Below, one piece after another: positions 23,340-34,559 of a stretch of 64,000 nucleotides of DNA (positions are counted from its first letter, which is position 1; each line of letters starts with the position of its first letter). The notes beneath the pieces are model-generated. The model saw only the letters and a list, made by a program, of their open reading frames with translations, ran no database searches and was not told the DNA's origin. The position numbers and the translations under genes were made by a program. Source of the stretch: Ampelocalamus luodianensis (lineage: Eukaryota > Streptophyta > Magnoliopsida > Poales > Poaceae); assembly GCA_036346255.1 (NCBI GenBank), contig CM070633.1, forward strand, positions 3,410,001-3,474,000, in the 5' to 3' direction.

Positions 23340-24495
23340 CTATACCCGAAGCTCAGACAATAAACCCTTCATCCATATCATTTTACTCACACTCAATGTC
23401 ATTGCTCTGTACTCTGCCTCTGCAGTAGACCGAGCCACAACCTCCTGCTTCTTGCTCCTCCATGACTCAAGGTTACCTCCCACAAAGATGCAATATCCAG
23501 AGGTGGACCTTCTGTCATCCACATTGCTTGCCCAATCAACATCACAATACCCTTCCACATTCAAGTGTTGATTCTTCCTGAACTAAACGCTTTTCCCAGG
23601 GCTACTCTTCAAATACCGTAGGATTCGATAGACAACATCCATATGTCCTATCCTAGGATCATGCATATATCGACTAACTATACTCATTGCATATGAAATA
23701 TCAGATCTTGTATGACACAAATAGATGAGACACCCAATAAACCTTTGATAAACTTCCTTGTCAATTGAATCTCCCAACTCAGCTCATAGCTTATGATTTC
23801 CTATCAATAGGTGAAGCAATAGGGCGACACCCAAGCATACATGTTTCTGCCAGCAGATCAAGGATATACTTCCTCTCTGAGAGAACTATATCATTCGAAG
23901 AATGGTCAATCTTAATCCCAAGAAAGTTTCGAAGAGTTCCAAGATCTTTCACCTCAAATGCCTCCCCCAATCTTTTCTTCAAGGACTTGATTTCCTCGGT
24001 ATTATCTCCATTGATCATAATATCATCAAAATAGACTGTCAATATGATGATGTGTGATTCTCTATGCCTATAAAACACAATATGATCTCTATTGCACTAA
24101 AAATAGCCCATACTACAGACTGCACGTCTGAATCTATTAAACCATGCCCTTGGAGGCTGCTTCATACTATATAAAGACTTCTTGAGTTTACATATCTTTC
24201 CATTAGTCTACTTATTCTCAAAGCCTAGAAGAATCTCTATGTATACCTCCTCTTGTAAATCACCATGTAGAAAAGCATTCTTCACATCCAACTGATGTAG
24301 GGATCATCCAAAGTTAGTTGCACAGGAGATTAACGTTCTTACCGTGCTCATCTTCACCACTGGTGCAAAGGTCTCATCATAGTCTATCTCATATGTTTGA
24401 CTATAAGCTTTTGCAACCAACCACCCCTTGTATCTCTCTACATTGCCTTCAGAAGTTTGCTTAATCATAAATACCCATTTGCATCCTACTGCCAT
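23340..24495 (-). pseudogene. copia reverse transcriptase and RNase H
   Basis: 24495-24304 gives GCKWVFMIKQTSEGNVERYK and YDETFAPVVKMSTVR, the start of the copia RT. 24078-23791 gives LTVYFDDIMINGD, in which FDDI stands where YVDDI is usual, so the catalytic Asp pair is kept. 23777-23583 gives SDISYAMSIVSRYM. 23564-23340 is RNase H, with GYCDVDWASNVDDRRSTSGY and ARSTAEAEYRAM. Several stops and frameshifts lie between the pieces. Confidence 0.9.
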
Positions 24496-24631
24496 TTTTC
24501 TTGTTGGAACTGGAACAAGATATCATGTCTTGTTCTTCCGAAGTGCACTAAGCTCATTCTTCATGGTATCCTTCCACTTAGGATCCTACTTAACAACTCA
24601 TCAATCCTTTTGAACATACACTGTTTGAAGA

Positions 24632-26699
24632 TGTGGATATCATGGGGATATGCGCACGATCTTAGGATGATGAGACAATTGGCAATGACGTTGAGGGTTT
24701 GCGAAAACACGCGTTTTCGGAGAAGTGCTTGTCTTTGTCAGTCTCGAGCGATCCGATCGGCCATGGTGGCGGTCGACCGGCCAGGTCTATCTGATCGCTT
24801 TTGCTTGTGAGTGGTGGCGGTCCGGCCGGCGGTGTGGCGATCGACCGCTACCGAGCGGTCGACCGCCATGGAAGTGGCTTTGGATTTTTGAGCTGGACCA
24901 AAAATAGAGGGTGTAGGCAAGAGAGGAGGTTCTACTGCTCTTGGTCCCATAATTTTTGGAGCCTCCAGGCAAAAGTTCTATTCGTTTGAGATTTCTAGAG
25001 AGCTTGCGGATTTCCAAGTTGGAATTTGGCTAAGTCTTGGGTGGCGGTCGATCGCCTTTGGTGGCGGTCGGGCCGGCCAGGAGATCGGCCGACCGCCAAG
25101 GGTGGCGATCGACCGGTTTTGACTTGTTCGTCGGCCCGTGTGGCGACGATGTGTGTTTGTTAGGTCAAGTTCATGTTTATCAGTGTATATGTATTGCATG
25201 ATGCATGTTTTGGCTAACGTGGGTCAAGTTGTGAAGAACTTGTTCCCGAATTCGTGTTTGCTTGTCTATTGTTGTGCAGGTGGCTTGCAGGTCTATGACG
25301 GTCAACGGCGAGGAGGATCGGGACTAAGCTTGGAGAGCTGAGGTCCAGAACGATCAAGGATGCCGAGTGAGGTCAGAGGACTCAAGCGGAGCGCAGAATG
25401 GACATGGATGACCGAAGGCGTTCGGTGCGATCGGTTGGATCAAGCGCAGAGTCGTTGCAAATGCTCAGTGGTGCTGGTGGGATCCGGACGGGAGAGACTT
25501 GACGACATGGAGCCGTTGATCAACCTACACGTGGTGAAGCAGGCGATTGCTTCACCAGGATTGGACTTGGTCTTTTGGAGAAAGATCGAGATAGGGGTAT
25601 TTTGGTAATTTCACCAAATACCGCCTTGATGACTTTTGGCTAAACCGCGGCGCGGGTCGGCGCATGGTGAAGCGGTTTAGGTCAATCGATGATGAAGACG
25701 GCGTTTTAAAATGCGTGCGTGTGTTAACCCATTGTGTGTTAGGGTTTAATGGGTGCCCTAATGGAATATTCCCTAGAATCTAGCCTCCACTATAAATAGA
25801 GGAGGGTGCTGGCCAGCACCTCCTTAACCCTTCAATTGGAAACCCTAGCTTTGGTTGTTAGGGCTTGGAGAGATTAGTGGGAGGTTAGGGTTCTAGAGAT
25901 GGATTGATCTGAGTGCTCATGTGGTGAGCTTTGTCCTCCTAGATTGGAGTGGCTGTAAACAACAATCTATCATCTATCCAATCAATCCAAGGAAAGATTT
26001 CACTAGATGAATCTCTATTTCGTTTTTGTGTTCATCCTCTCTATTTGAGATTTTGGGGGTTTCTTTGATCCGTGAGTTTTTGCTTGGTTTCTTCTCTTGA
26101 TCTAGCTTGCTGTGACATGTGGGAACACATCTAGGATCATCTTGATCATCAATCACCCACGAGCAAGTCTCTAGATCAAGTTTTCGTTTTTGCTCGGTTT
26201 TGAACCCTCCTTCGGTAAAATGGAAAAAGGTCAAAACTTTGATGTGGATCTACTCAATCGTTGCTTGGAATAGGTTCGTAATATCCTTAGAAAGGTGTGT
26301 TCTAAATTTGGTCAAGTTTGGCCGAGTAGATCAAAAGTTAGACCGATTTTAGTTTCGGTTTTCGGGCTGATTTTCCTGTTCATCGTGCTAGAGGTCAGAC
26401 CGCCCATCTGAGAGGTCGACCGCTAGGCAAATCGGTCGCAGCCGCGTGTGAGAGGTCGACCGCTAGGCAAAAAGTCAACCCGATTTACGAGAGGTCGGAC
26501 CGCGAGACTCGTGATTTGAGTTTTGTTGATTTTGCTTGTGGTTTTGATTGGATTCAATACAAGTCTTCCATGTGCTTGTTGATTGATCTTCATAGCTTTC
26601 ATAGCTATTGGAGTAAACATCGTGTTGAATCTGATCGTTTGTGAAAAAGTTGAGCGTGCTCCTATTCACCCCCCCTCTAGTCGCCTTTCCGGTCCAACA
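24632..26699 (+). mobile_element. solo LTR, SIRE-like copia, 2068 bp
   Basis: Starts TGTGGATATC and ends CACCCCCCCTCTAGTCGCC...GGTCCAACA, the end type that normally precedes a TGGTATCAGAGC primer site. Perfect duplications GAAGA flank it (24627-24631 and 26700-26704). A TATA box (CACTATAAATAGAGG) near 25790 on the plus strand confirms the orientation. The target is the polyprotein gene of the copia element around it. Clusters of GGTCGACCGC-type motifs lie at 24765-25115 and 26395-26510. Confidence 0.93.
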
Positions 26700-26704
26700 G
26701 AAGA

Positions 26705-28048
26705 GATGCAATGAATGCTTTATATGCAGGTGAGATATGGGAATATGAGATGAGATTTGCAATATCATGCTCAAAGCCATACCAGACTAGAGGTTTTCTG
26801 GTATTAGCTCTAGTTTCCTTACGTTGCGCAAGTGGTAACTCTGGATGGGAGTGATTAGAAGGAACATTACCACTCGCCCCAAGGGGAGGCTATGAACTTG
26901 ATGGAGAGAGACCCGAGGAGGGACTTGGGACTGGATCAACTCGTAAGGCCAACTGTTCAGGCTATGGCTATTCAGGCTGCACCTCGCCAGCTCTGCTAGC
27001 GGCTCAGGTGCTGACTGCTTATCTCTCTTCTTCTCCTCTTGTGTTCCCAAAGTGTCTTCACTGATAAACCTTCAATTTTGGGGGGCTATCACATCTCTTG
27101 CATATTTCGTTAGGCTCGGGCACGGGATTGTCTACCATAATGATTTCTTCTTCTCGTTGACTATCATTCTCCTTATTCTCTCCCTCTCGACTATCATCCT
27201 CAGTGATAGGAGAGAACTCCTCAAAAAACTGATCGAGAGAACCTCCACTTGTGTAGTAAGGCTCAAACTCCTAGAATATCACATCCATACTCACAAACAA
27301 CCTTCGCTCAACTGGGTTCCAGCATCTATAGCCTTCTGACTTGATGAATAGCATATAAAGATACACTTCAATGTCTACAGATCTAACTTGCCAACCGATG
27401 ATCGGTGATCCCATAAAAGCACACACAGCCAAACACCTTGGGAGACACCTTGAACTCCCGTTGACCCAAAAGAAGCTCAGCTAGAGACTTCGCCCCAAGT
27501 ATTTGAGACAACATGCGATTGATGAGATACTTTGCCGTTATCACTGCCTCGCTTCACAACCCCTTTGGCATATTCATCTGAACACATGAGTGAACATGCT
27601 ACCTCCAACAAGTGTCGATTCTTCCTTTCAGTTACTCCATTCTGCTGTGGGGTTCCTGGACAAGTAGTCTGATGAAGTATCCCCTCCTCTGAGAGATACG
27701 CTGCAAACTCCTTATTAACATACTAGGTTCCATTGTCTGTTCGAAGAATTCGAGCCTTTGCATCAAACTGAGTAGCAACATCCTATGAAAGTCCTAAAAA
27801 CACCAAAGGACCTCACTCTTATGCTTGATCATATAAATACAAGCCATACAAGTATGACAATCAATAAATGTGACAAACCACTTAAAACCACTCATACAAG
27901 CAACTGAGCATGGACCCCAAATATCAGAATGTATTAATATAAAAGGTTCATAACTCCGAAGACCAATGCTACTATATGTAGACCATGTATGCTTTTCAAA
28001 CTCACAAGCATCACACACAAGTTTACTCTTGTTTACCTTTTTGGACAA
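26705..28048 (-). pseudogene. copia integrase region
   Basis: 28048-27794 encodes the integrase entry, with VCDACEFEKHTWSTY (CX2C half of the zinc finger), FILIHSDIWGPC and VTFIDCHT. The catalytic-core Asp of HSDIWGP and the second Asp of FIDC are present. The rest, down to 26705, is broken. Confidence 0.8.
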
Positions 28049-28450
28049 ATCAAGTTATAACTAACTTAAACTCTCAAATGGCAGATGCCCCAAGCGACAA
28101 TAATGTAACAAAACTTCTCACTCAACTCCTCCTGCAGCCATAGCCAAAGCCGTATCAACCTGATCAATGTACCACAACCCATTACGCCTTATTTCAGTCG
28201 CAATCCTCTTCACAGTTCTCTTCTCCTAGAACAAACACGAATCCTGATCAAATGTGACAGTGCATTTGAATTGATCAATAATAGAATTAACTGAAAGAAG
28301 GTTGACCGGAAAGGAGGGAATATGCAAAGCGGAGGATAAAGTAATGGATGGTGTGCACTCTACAGATCCTATACCCTAAATAAGCTGGGAGGTCCCATCA
28401 GCTAGTTGGATAGTTTCAGAATGAGTATATGGGGTGTAAGATGCAAACAC

Positions 28451-29040
28451 ACTAAGTGAAATCATTGTAATCTAGTCCTAAAAATAAAATAAGTAGATTA
28501 TTCTCTTTTCTCAATTAATGAGAGTATTTTTAGGCCTTTTATTTTTTTAGGATTTTGGCAATTTGTTGCGTTACAACGAAACAAAGATATCTAGAGCTTG
28601 TTTTCATATTTATTTATTTTTATATTCCGGTTGATATATAGAGTTTGTATCCACACCTTCTTAATTCTTTGGTTCTATTTTCCTTTTTGCTAGAGTCCAC
28701 GTGATCAACTGAAGGTCAGATGTTTAAATAACATCCAACGGTTGGTGCTTATAATTATAATTAGGGTCCACATAATCAAGTGACAGATGTTTTTCTTTTT
28801 TTTTTTGTGAGATTTTCTAGCATATTTCACCTTTTTTCCTTTGTAAAATCCAACAATTGTGGTTTATAATTGTAATTAGGTTCCATAAAATTGAGGGACA
28901 GATGCTTTTCTTTTTTGTGATAATTTCTTGAATTTCATCTTTTTTTATCTTAGAGCTTTTGACCACGTTTTATGAGCTTTTATTATATATTAGATTTATA
29001 TTTCACTAATTTACGGTTAACCGCACGGGCCTAACTCGTA
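28451..29040. repeat. AT-rich region with about 115-bp imperfect tandem repeats
   Basis: Three diverged units, each with a TCCA(C/T)(G/A)...GACAGATG...TTATAATT(A/G)TAATTAGG core, start near 28692, 28764 and 28879. No coding sequence was seen. The ends of the repeated region were not defined. Confidence 0.6.
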
Positions 29041-29480
29041 GACGCAATGGACGGGTGACGCGTGGTGGGTGTCTGAGCTACCACCCTATGATACGGGGTG
29101 GCTCGATTTTATGATGATGATCATACAGATAGTGGAGATAACTCGAAGATAACACTATGAACTGAAGTTGATAACACTGTGAACTGAAGTTGAAGCAATT
29201 TGTGTAGAGCACACGACCACAACAACGCCCAGATTGCAGGTCAACGCCCAGATTGCACAGGGGCAGCGCCCGGACGGACACGCAAAGCGTGGCCTTTGGT
29301 GAGGAACAAAGGTTGAGGCAGACGTGCCATGTACCAACAAATGGCTTAGACCCCAGTGCCCATGCATGCCCCATGGCTTTGTTTTCTCCTCCGTTTCTCT
29401 CCGTATATATTATTCTCCTTTTCAGGATCTTGGTTTTATTTGAATGACATCTAGCTGCAGAAATTTCTATTACTTCTCTG
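29041..29480. other. no gene recognised
   Basis: Contains a short direct repeat, AACACT(A/G)TGAACTGAAGTTGA (about 29152 and 29174), and a second, CAACGCCCAGATTGCA (29223 and 29242). Open frames on both strands look accidental. Confidence 0.4.
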
Positions 29481-29603
29481 CAGTGGCGGAGCTTCAAGCA
29501 TATTTTAGGGCTACTGTTAAGAAGATTGTAAAGAAGTAGATGATGCCACTCTAATTTTCTTAGGATTTAGCTGAGTACTGGGTTGCACAAGGCTCCGCCA
29601 GTG
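29481..29603. mobile_element. short hAT MITE, 123 bp
   Basis: The ends are CAGTGGCGGAGC and, reversed, CACTGGCGGAGC. The 8-bp flanks CTTCTCTG (29473-29480) and TTTCTCTG (29604-29611) agree in seven of eight bases. CAGTGGCGGAGC ends are common to a grass hAT MITE family. Confidence 0.7.
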
Positions 29604-29611
29604 TTTCTCTG

Positions 29612-30420
29612 GCAGAGTTAAAATGAGAATTCATTTTTTTTCTTCCAAAAGGTTGAACTAGCTATATAATTGAAGAGACTATCTATTCATAAGGTGACTG
29701 AAATTTCTTTAAGCATAAGTCATCTTTTTTATCTCTTGAATCAATCTCTAATCATATGACACATCAATCTCTACTTAAATCTAATGGTCACAACAAGTGA
29801 CTTAAACTTAAGAAAATTTCAAACAACTTAAAAATAACAAGACTGATAATCTAAAATATTTCGAATTTCAGTCCAATTATTCATGTTCTTGATTACAGTT
29901 ACTGAGTACTATATCCTCAGTGGAAGCTAGAGCTCAAACAAAACCACCACATAACGATCGCACAAACTGCTGGGTAGATCGCACAAACTGCTGGGTAGAA
30001 ATCCAACTGTTCTTGATGGATCCTCGCTGATCACGACATAAGACCACCCTCGCTGATCCTCGCTTGATGTATTTGACGCGTCCCTCTCCGGCTTCATTTT
30101 CCAGGAAGGTTTCTATGTCTCCCTCTTTACTCGATCTTGAGTGGTGTATATCTCCCGTAAAGAAAGAATCGAATCCGGCTAACCCCGTGTCCGTCCATTC
30201 GCAGACGAAAACAACCTTAGTGCCTGCCTGCCCCTTTTTCCTTTCCAGAAAAGCGTCTGAAAATTGCATCTCTCACAACATTTTCCTATGACTATGGCGT
30301 GTTTTCCTTCAAAATGAGCATGACTCCATAAAGAAACGAATGCACAACCTGCCTTCTGACGATGTACAGTACGTAGGAAGCTAGAAGAATCGTCATTCAC
30401 CCGAAGATCCTTATGATAAA
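29612..30420. other. no gene recognised
   Basis: A 20-bp unit, GATCGCACAAACTGCTGGGT, occurs twice in tandem at about 29956-29996. Open frames in 29934-30400 have no recognisable motif and may be LTR sequence of the copia element that follows. Confidence 0.35.
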
Positions 30421-31121
30421 TTGATGTTCAATGCAAGCAATGTTCTGCTTGGAGTAACTCCTGTTGCAATGTCATCAGCAATTTGGCTTGCATGTAAGCC
30501 ATGTACCATGCCACACAAACCTCGTGGGACTGATGCATGCTTTGTTAATCATGAATGGTCATACACGCACGTAATGCATACAGATACAAATAACCTCCCT
30601 ATTACGGACACGTACGTAGATATGTCTGGAGAAATAATACACGGGCTGAACGATCAATGTTTCCCGAAGCATGCAGCCATGGAAATAATACACGGGCTGA
30701 ACAATCAATATTTCCTTTTGGAGGAGAACTATGGGACACTATATAAAGTCATGGGGTGATCATGAAGAACAAGCCACAAACTAACTCATCTAAAGCAAGG
30801 GGAGCATGGAAGAATTAAAGGCTAGGTTATTCTTTAGCACTAGATTCTTGCATAAGACAATGATCCGAGGATCTTAAAAGGTTCGAGAGGGATGTGAGAG
30901 AGCAATAATCTCTTATACTCTTTTGAGGTTGTACTTAATGAATTTGTGGTCGGCTTCGCTAAATCTTTATCTCTCATCGTGACTATTTCGTCGCCGTTAT
31001 TTGGTTCTCTACGGAATTCATCTACTTCGTTCTTGATCCCGTGCATGTTCATATGGTATCTCACAACTCTGATCCGATCTAGAGGCTGCAGCGCATAAGA
31101 AGGTGTATTAGAGTATAACAA
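30421..31121 (+). repeat. probable 5' LTR of a copia element
   Basis: The end (about 31017-31121, TCTGATCCGATCTAGAGG...AGAGTATAACAAG) is homologous to 33098-33205, and a decayed primer site follows. A TATA box (CACTATATAAAGTC) lies near 30728. A 34-bp direct repeat, GAAATAATACACGGGCTGAA..., occurs at about 30630 and 30681. The LTR start is not certain. Confidence 0.55.
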
Positions 31122-31140
31122 GCAGTATTAGAGCCAAGGT
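31122..31140 (+). other. decayed tRNA-Met primer binding site
   Basis: CAGTATTAGAGCCAAGGTC resembles the usual copia TGGTATCAGAGCCAAGGTC with three changes. It lies directly between the LTR and gag. Confidence 0.6.
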
Positions 31141-31200
31141 CAGATTAATCTGATTTGCGAGAAGGTTGGCAAAGCGTTAAGTGGCACAAAATCAAGATCG

Positions 31201-32046
31201 ATGTCTACGATGTGGAATCAAGTGGAGAAATTTGATGACAGATGGAATTTTAGCGTGTGGCAATGCGTGGTGAAGGATGCTCTTGTCTAGCAATGGTTAA
31301 TCGATACTCTTGAAAGGGACAAACCGAAGAAGACATCTGATGAAGACTAAAAGGTGATCGAGTGGAAGACTGTCAGTACTCGATGATTAAGGATAATTCA
31401 CCAAAGAAATTATGGAGTAACTTTGAAAAATTATATATGCCAAAGTCGCTGACAAACTGGTGGGTGCTGAAGCGGCAACTGTACATGTTGCGTATGGAGG
31501 AAGGCACATGGTTGTTGACCATGTCAATGTCTTCAACAAGTTTATCACACAGCTGACTAGTGTGGATGAGAAAATTAAGGAGAACGATAAGGTCGTCATA
31601 TTGACGTCATCTCTAACACCATCATGGAAACAATTAATGATGAATATTCTCATTGGAAAAAAGCACTATCAACTTTAGTGAGGCATTGACATATATATTG
31701 GAAGCGGAAACCTTGAAGAAGCCATCAGATTCTTCATCATCGGGTGATCAAGCATTGACTACCATAGGTGTTGCAGACCAAAGTAAAAGTCACAAGAAGA
31801 AGAAGGGCAAGAGAAAGGGCGCACATTTATGCAATCTTTGTGATGAGGAATGTCATATGATAAAGGATTGTCCAAGTTTGAAGCAAATGAGGGGTGCATG
31901 CTCAGTGGCGGTAGCGAAAGATGATTAGGACGTACTAGTCGTAAATCAATCAGGTACTTCTCATGAATGGATATTAGATTCATATTGTTGCTTCCATATA
32001 TGTTCGGCGAGGGGGATGTTTGACGAATGATCTCTATGCCTGGCAC
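31201..32046 (+). pseudogene. copia gag and start of protease
   Basis: The frame opens with MSTMWNQVEKFD. UBN2-type gag pieces follow (KLWSNFEKLYMPKSLTN, then FNKFITQLTSVDEKIKENDK), then a zinc knuckle CNLCDEECHMIKDC (C-X2-C-X4-H-X4-C), then the protease entry HEWILDSYCCFHIC, where the active DSG is changed to DSY. Stops and two frameshifts break it. The polyprotein ends abruptly near 32046, where Tekay-like LTR pieces begin. Confidence 0.85.
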
Positions 32047-32900
32047 ATGAACTGTTCACTTAAAGGCTTCAAAAAACTCCAAATTTTGGGATGTTACAGG
32101 AAACCACTAATGGCGCTAGATGGGGCCCGAAGGATTGTAGTCCAAAGATGGTGAAACCTTATCGGGTGGGATTGTGTTGAGGTGAGGTATTGTAAAGGCT
32201 TATCTTAGTCTCCCGCCTACGGTCGTGTAGTGACAGTATAAGACGATTGCCTCTTGTGAGTAAAGTTGTGTGACTTCTGCAGAGTGTAAAACCGTGAATA
32301 GCCGGGTCCACGGTCATGGGTACGGTCATGGGTGGTACCGAGAACTTACTTGATATAGACTCAGTTTTTATAAAACAATTTGTGGATGGGGATTGGATTT
32401 GTACTAGTTGAAGCCAGTGAAAAGTAAGAGCGGTAGCCCGAGGATAAAAGCACTGCATTGGGTGGATGGAGCCACCCAATGATATATGGAGGTTGGAGCC
32501 TCCTCTAATATTTCATAATAAAACTCAATTTCATTAAAAATTGATTTAGTCAAAAATGCTAGGTCTCATAAACTACCTATTACTTATTCTAGTTCAAATG
32601 TAGCTTTGTGCAAATAAAAGAACGATAAGCCTTCCTTTGAATAAACTTACATATATCATAATTACATTCTGTGTGTTAGCTCGCAAAATACGATTGTGTA
32701 CTCACACTCGCTTATTATAACAAAACTCAGTCATTCGATCAAGACCCATATACCTACTTCGTGGCGTCTGGACCAAATGGTGAAGATGGAGGAACGTCGG
32801 GACCCCAGTCGCTTGCGTGTGGGCAGAGTGGATGGATCCACTTTTTGCTTTCTACTTTGGCTCGCATCTCTATCTTCTGTACTAAATACTATGCATATTA
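32040..32900. repeat. rearranged Tekay-like LTR fragments
   Basis: 32040-32098 ends in TTTTGGGATGTTACA, an LTR start in minus orientation. It abuts plus-orientation sequence (32101 on) that follows the same order as about 6100-6470 of the solo LTR at 3710: GTGAAACCTTA, TCTGCAGAGTGTAAA, GAATAGCCGGGTCCACGGTCATGG. The opposite orientations indicate a rearrangement or two insertions. The right boundary is uncertain. Confidence 0.6.
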
Positions 32901-33097
32901 AATTGGTCTATTTGGCCCCTTTTGTAAAAAGTTGACCATATGGTTTATTTATGTAATGAAGTCCTAAATTGTGGTGTGAATGAAATGCATGTGAATGAAT
33001 CAACGATGTATCTCTGTGTGCTATCTACTGATCCAGAGAATAGTGTTGTTTTACATAGAGGGATCCGAATTATAAATTTGGGGTCCAATATTTATCT

Positions 33098-33205
33098 ATT
33101 TCGTTCTTGATACCGTGTACGCTCGTACGGTATCTCCAACACTGATCCGATCTAAGAGTTACTGTATATAAAAAGAGATATCAGAGTATAACACATGTAT
33201 ATCAC
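33098..33205 (+). repeat. 3' LTR end of the copia element begun at 30421
   Basis: TTCGTTCTTGATACCGTGTA...CTGATCCGATCTAAGAG...AGAGTATAACA matches the last 105 bp of 30421-31121 at roughly 80%. Only this terminal part could be matched. Confidence 0.6.
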
Positions 33206-33487
33206 GTCTCACTGAGTTTTTACTCTTATGATACAGCGCACTCTATACCTAAGCCATCCTTCCTAGTCCTGAGAAACAAGTTGTGACGTGGCGAGTTCTA
33301 GGCTTGAGGCAGCCACCAGCTCGACGACAGGTGTAAGAAGCGATGGAGAACATCATCAGATTGAAGCGATCGGGGTGCGTCGTTGGTTCTTGAAATGGAG
33401 GAGAAACTGGCCAGCAGAAGCAACCTTGTCTAGCTGGTCTGGCCTGGTGATGATTTGATATTCTTCTATTTCATGCTAACAATTCAA
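33206..33487. other. no gene recognised
   Basis: A short unique-looking stretch between the copia remnant and the second CACTA element. No supportable feature. Confidence 0.4.
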
Positions 33488-33504
33488 TGGCACTACCGGA
33501 CTCA

Positions 33505-33990
33505 GGCACTTTGCCGAGTGCCTCAGGCACTAGGCAAAGGCTCCTTTGCACTCGGCAAAGGGCACTCGGAAAAAAATTAATCGGCAAAGCAGCCTTTGCC
33601 GAGTGTATTTTTTCGGGCACTCGGCAAAGTCTTTACCGAGTGCCGAGTCAAAGACTACAAAGAAAAGCACCGATTCACGTAGCGAAGATCGTTGGCGGCG
33701 CCGCTGCCGAAAGTGCCAACCCGGCACTCGGCAAAGAATTTTTTGAAAATGTCTTTGCCGAGTGTCGAACGACATGACACTCGGCAAGGTTTTTAAAAAA
33801 TTGAAATTCTTTACCGAGTGTCGCAGGGCTCGGCGGCACTCGGCAAGGTTTTAATTTTTTTAAAAAATTCTTTGCGAAGTGCCATGGTCATGGCACTTCG
33901 GCAAAGCCGGAAAATGGGATTTTCAGTGCCCACATTCCAGCTTTGCCGAGTGCCATGACCATGGCACTCGGCAAGGACCTATTTGCGTGT
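33505..33990. repeat. left subterminal repeats of the second CACTA element
   Basis: About fifteen copies of CTTTGCCGAGTGCC or its reverse, in both orientations. They are expected binding sites for the element's regulatory protein. Confidence 0.9.
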
Positions 33991-34076
33991 GTTGCACTCG
34001 CAAAGTGACCCAAAACTGCGTTTTTATTTGTTTTTACATTCCATCACGACAAACAAATTCATCCAAACATATATCG

Positions 34077-34195
34077 ATCCATCACATATATATCACATCC
34101 ATCACATATATATCTCATCCATCACATATATATCACATCCATCACATATATATCTCATCCATCACATATTTATCACATCCATCACATATATAACA
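34077..34195. repeat. 20-bp minisatellite, six copies
   Basis: The unit is ATCCATCACATATATATCAC. Copies alternate CAC and CTC at the end, giving a 40-bp higher-order period. Confidence 0.93.
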
Positions 34196-34559
34196 ATAAG
34201 TGCTCAAGTCCATCCAAACAAATCCACAAGTTCATCACGATCGACAAGTGCATCATAAGTATATCACAAGTCCATCACCAAGTGAACAACAAATGAAAAT
34301 ACAACTACCATTCATCTCAAGGTGACCATCGCGATCGTGGTGAAGGAAAAGCTCCATCATTCGGGCGCATGCGGTGGATTATTCGAACCCGCCGATTGAG
34401 GCTGCACAAAGGAGAAGAGATTGCATGTGAGACAAGATTACATTAGATACCTAATCTAGGAAGGTAGATGTCATACAAGCAAAGCACAAGCGAAAGCAAA
34501 TAACTTTCATACTCACGGGAGTAGCTGCGGTGTAAGACGCGAGCGGAGGTTGAGCGAAC

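Larger units (their letters stand above)
22903..28450 (-). mobile_element. decayed copia element with part of its 3' LTR, 5' end missing
   Basis: On the minus strand the end of the element shows a polypurine tract (TTGAGGGGGAG) and an LTR start TGTTGGTGAGTTAG (LTR from 23069 downward, with a TATA box in TATAAATAAAGG). Upstream lies the polyprotein. The sequence stops resembling copia near 28430, and no 5' LTR or primer site was found. A solo LTR (24632-26699) splits the reverse transcriptase region from the integrase region. Confidence 0.85.

Noticed and set aside
28451..29040. Possible Helitron
   Set aside because: A CTRR-type end with a stem-loop and a matching TC start could not be shown.
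34077..34195. Regularly spaced repeats resembling a CRISPR array
   Set aside because: The 20-bp units are contiguous with no unique spacers, in a plant transposon; a minisatellite.
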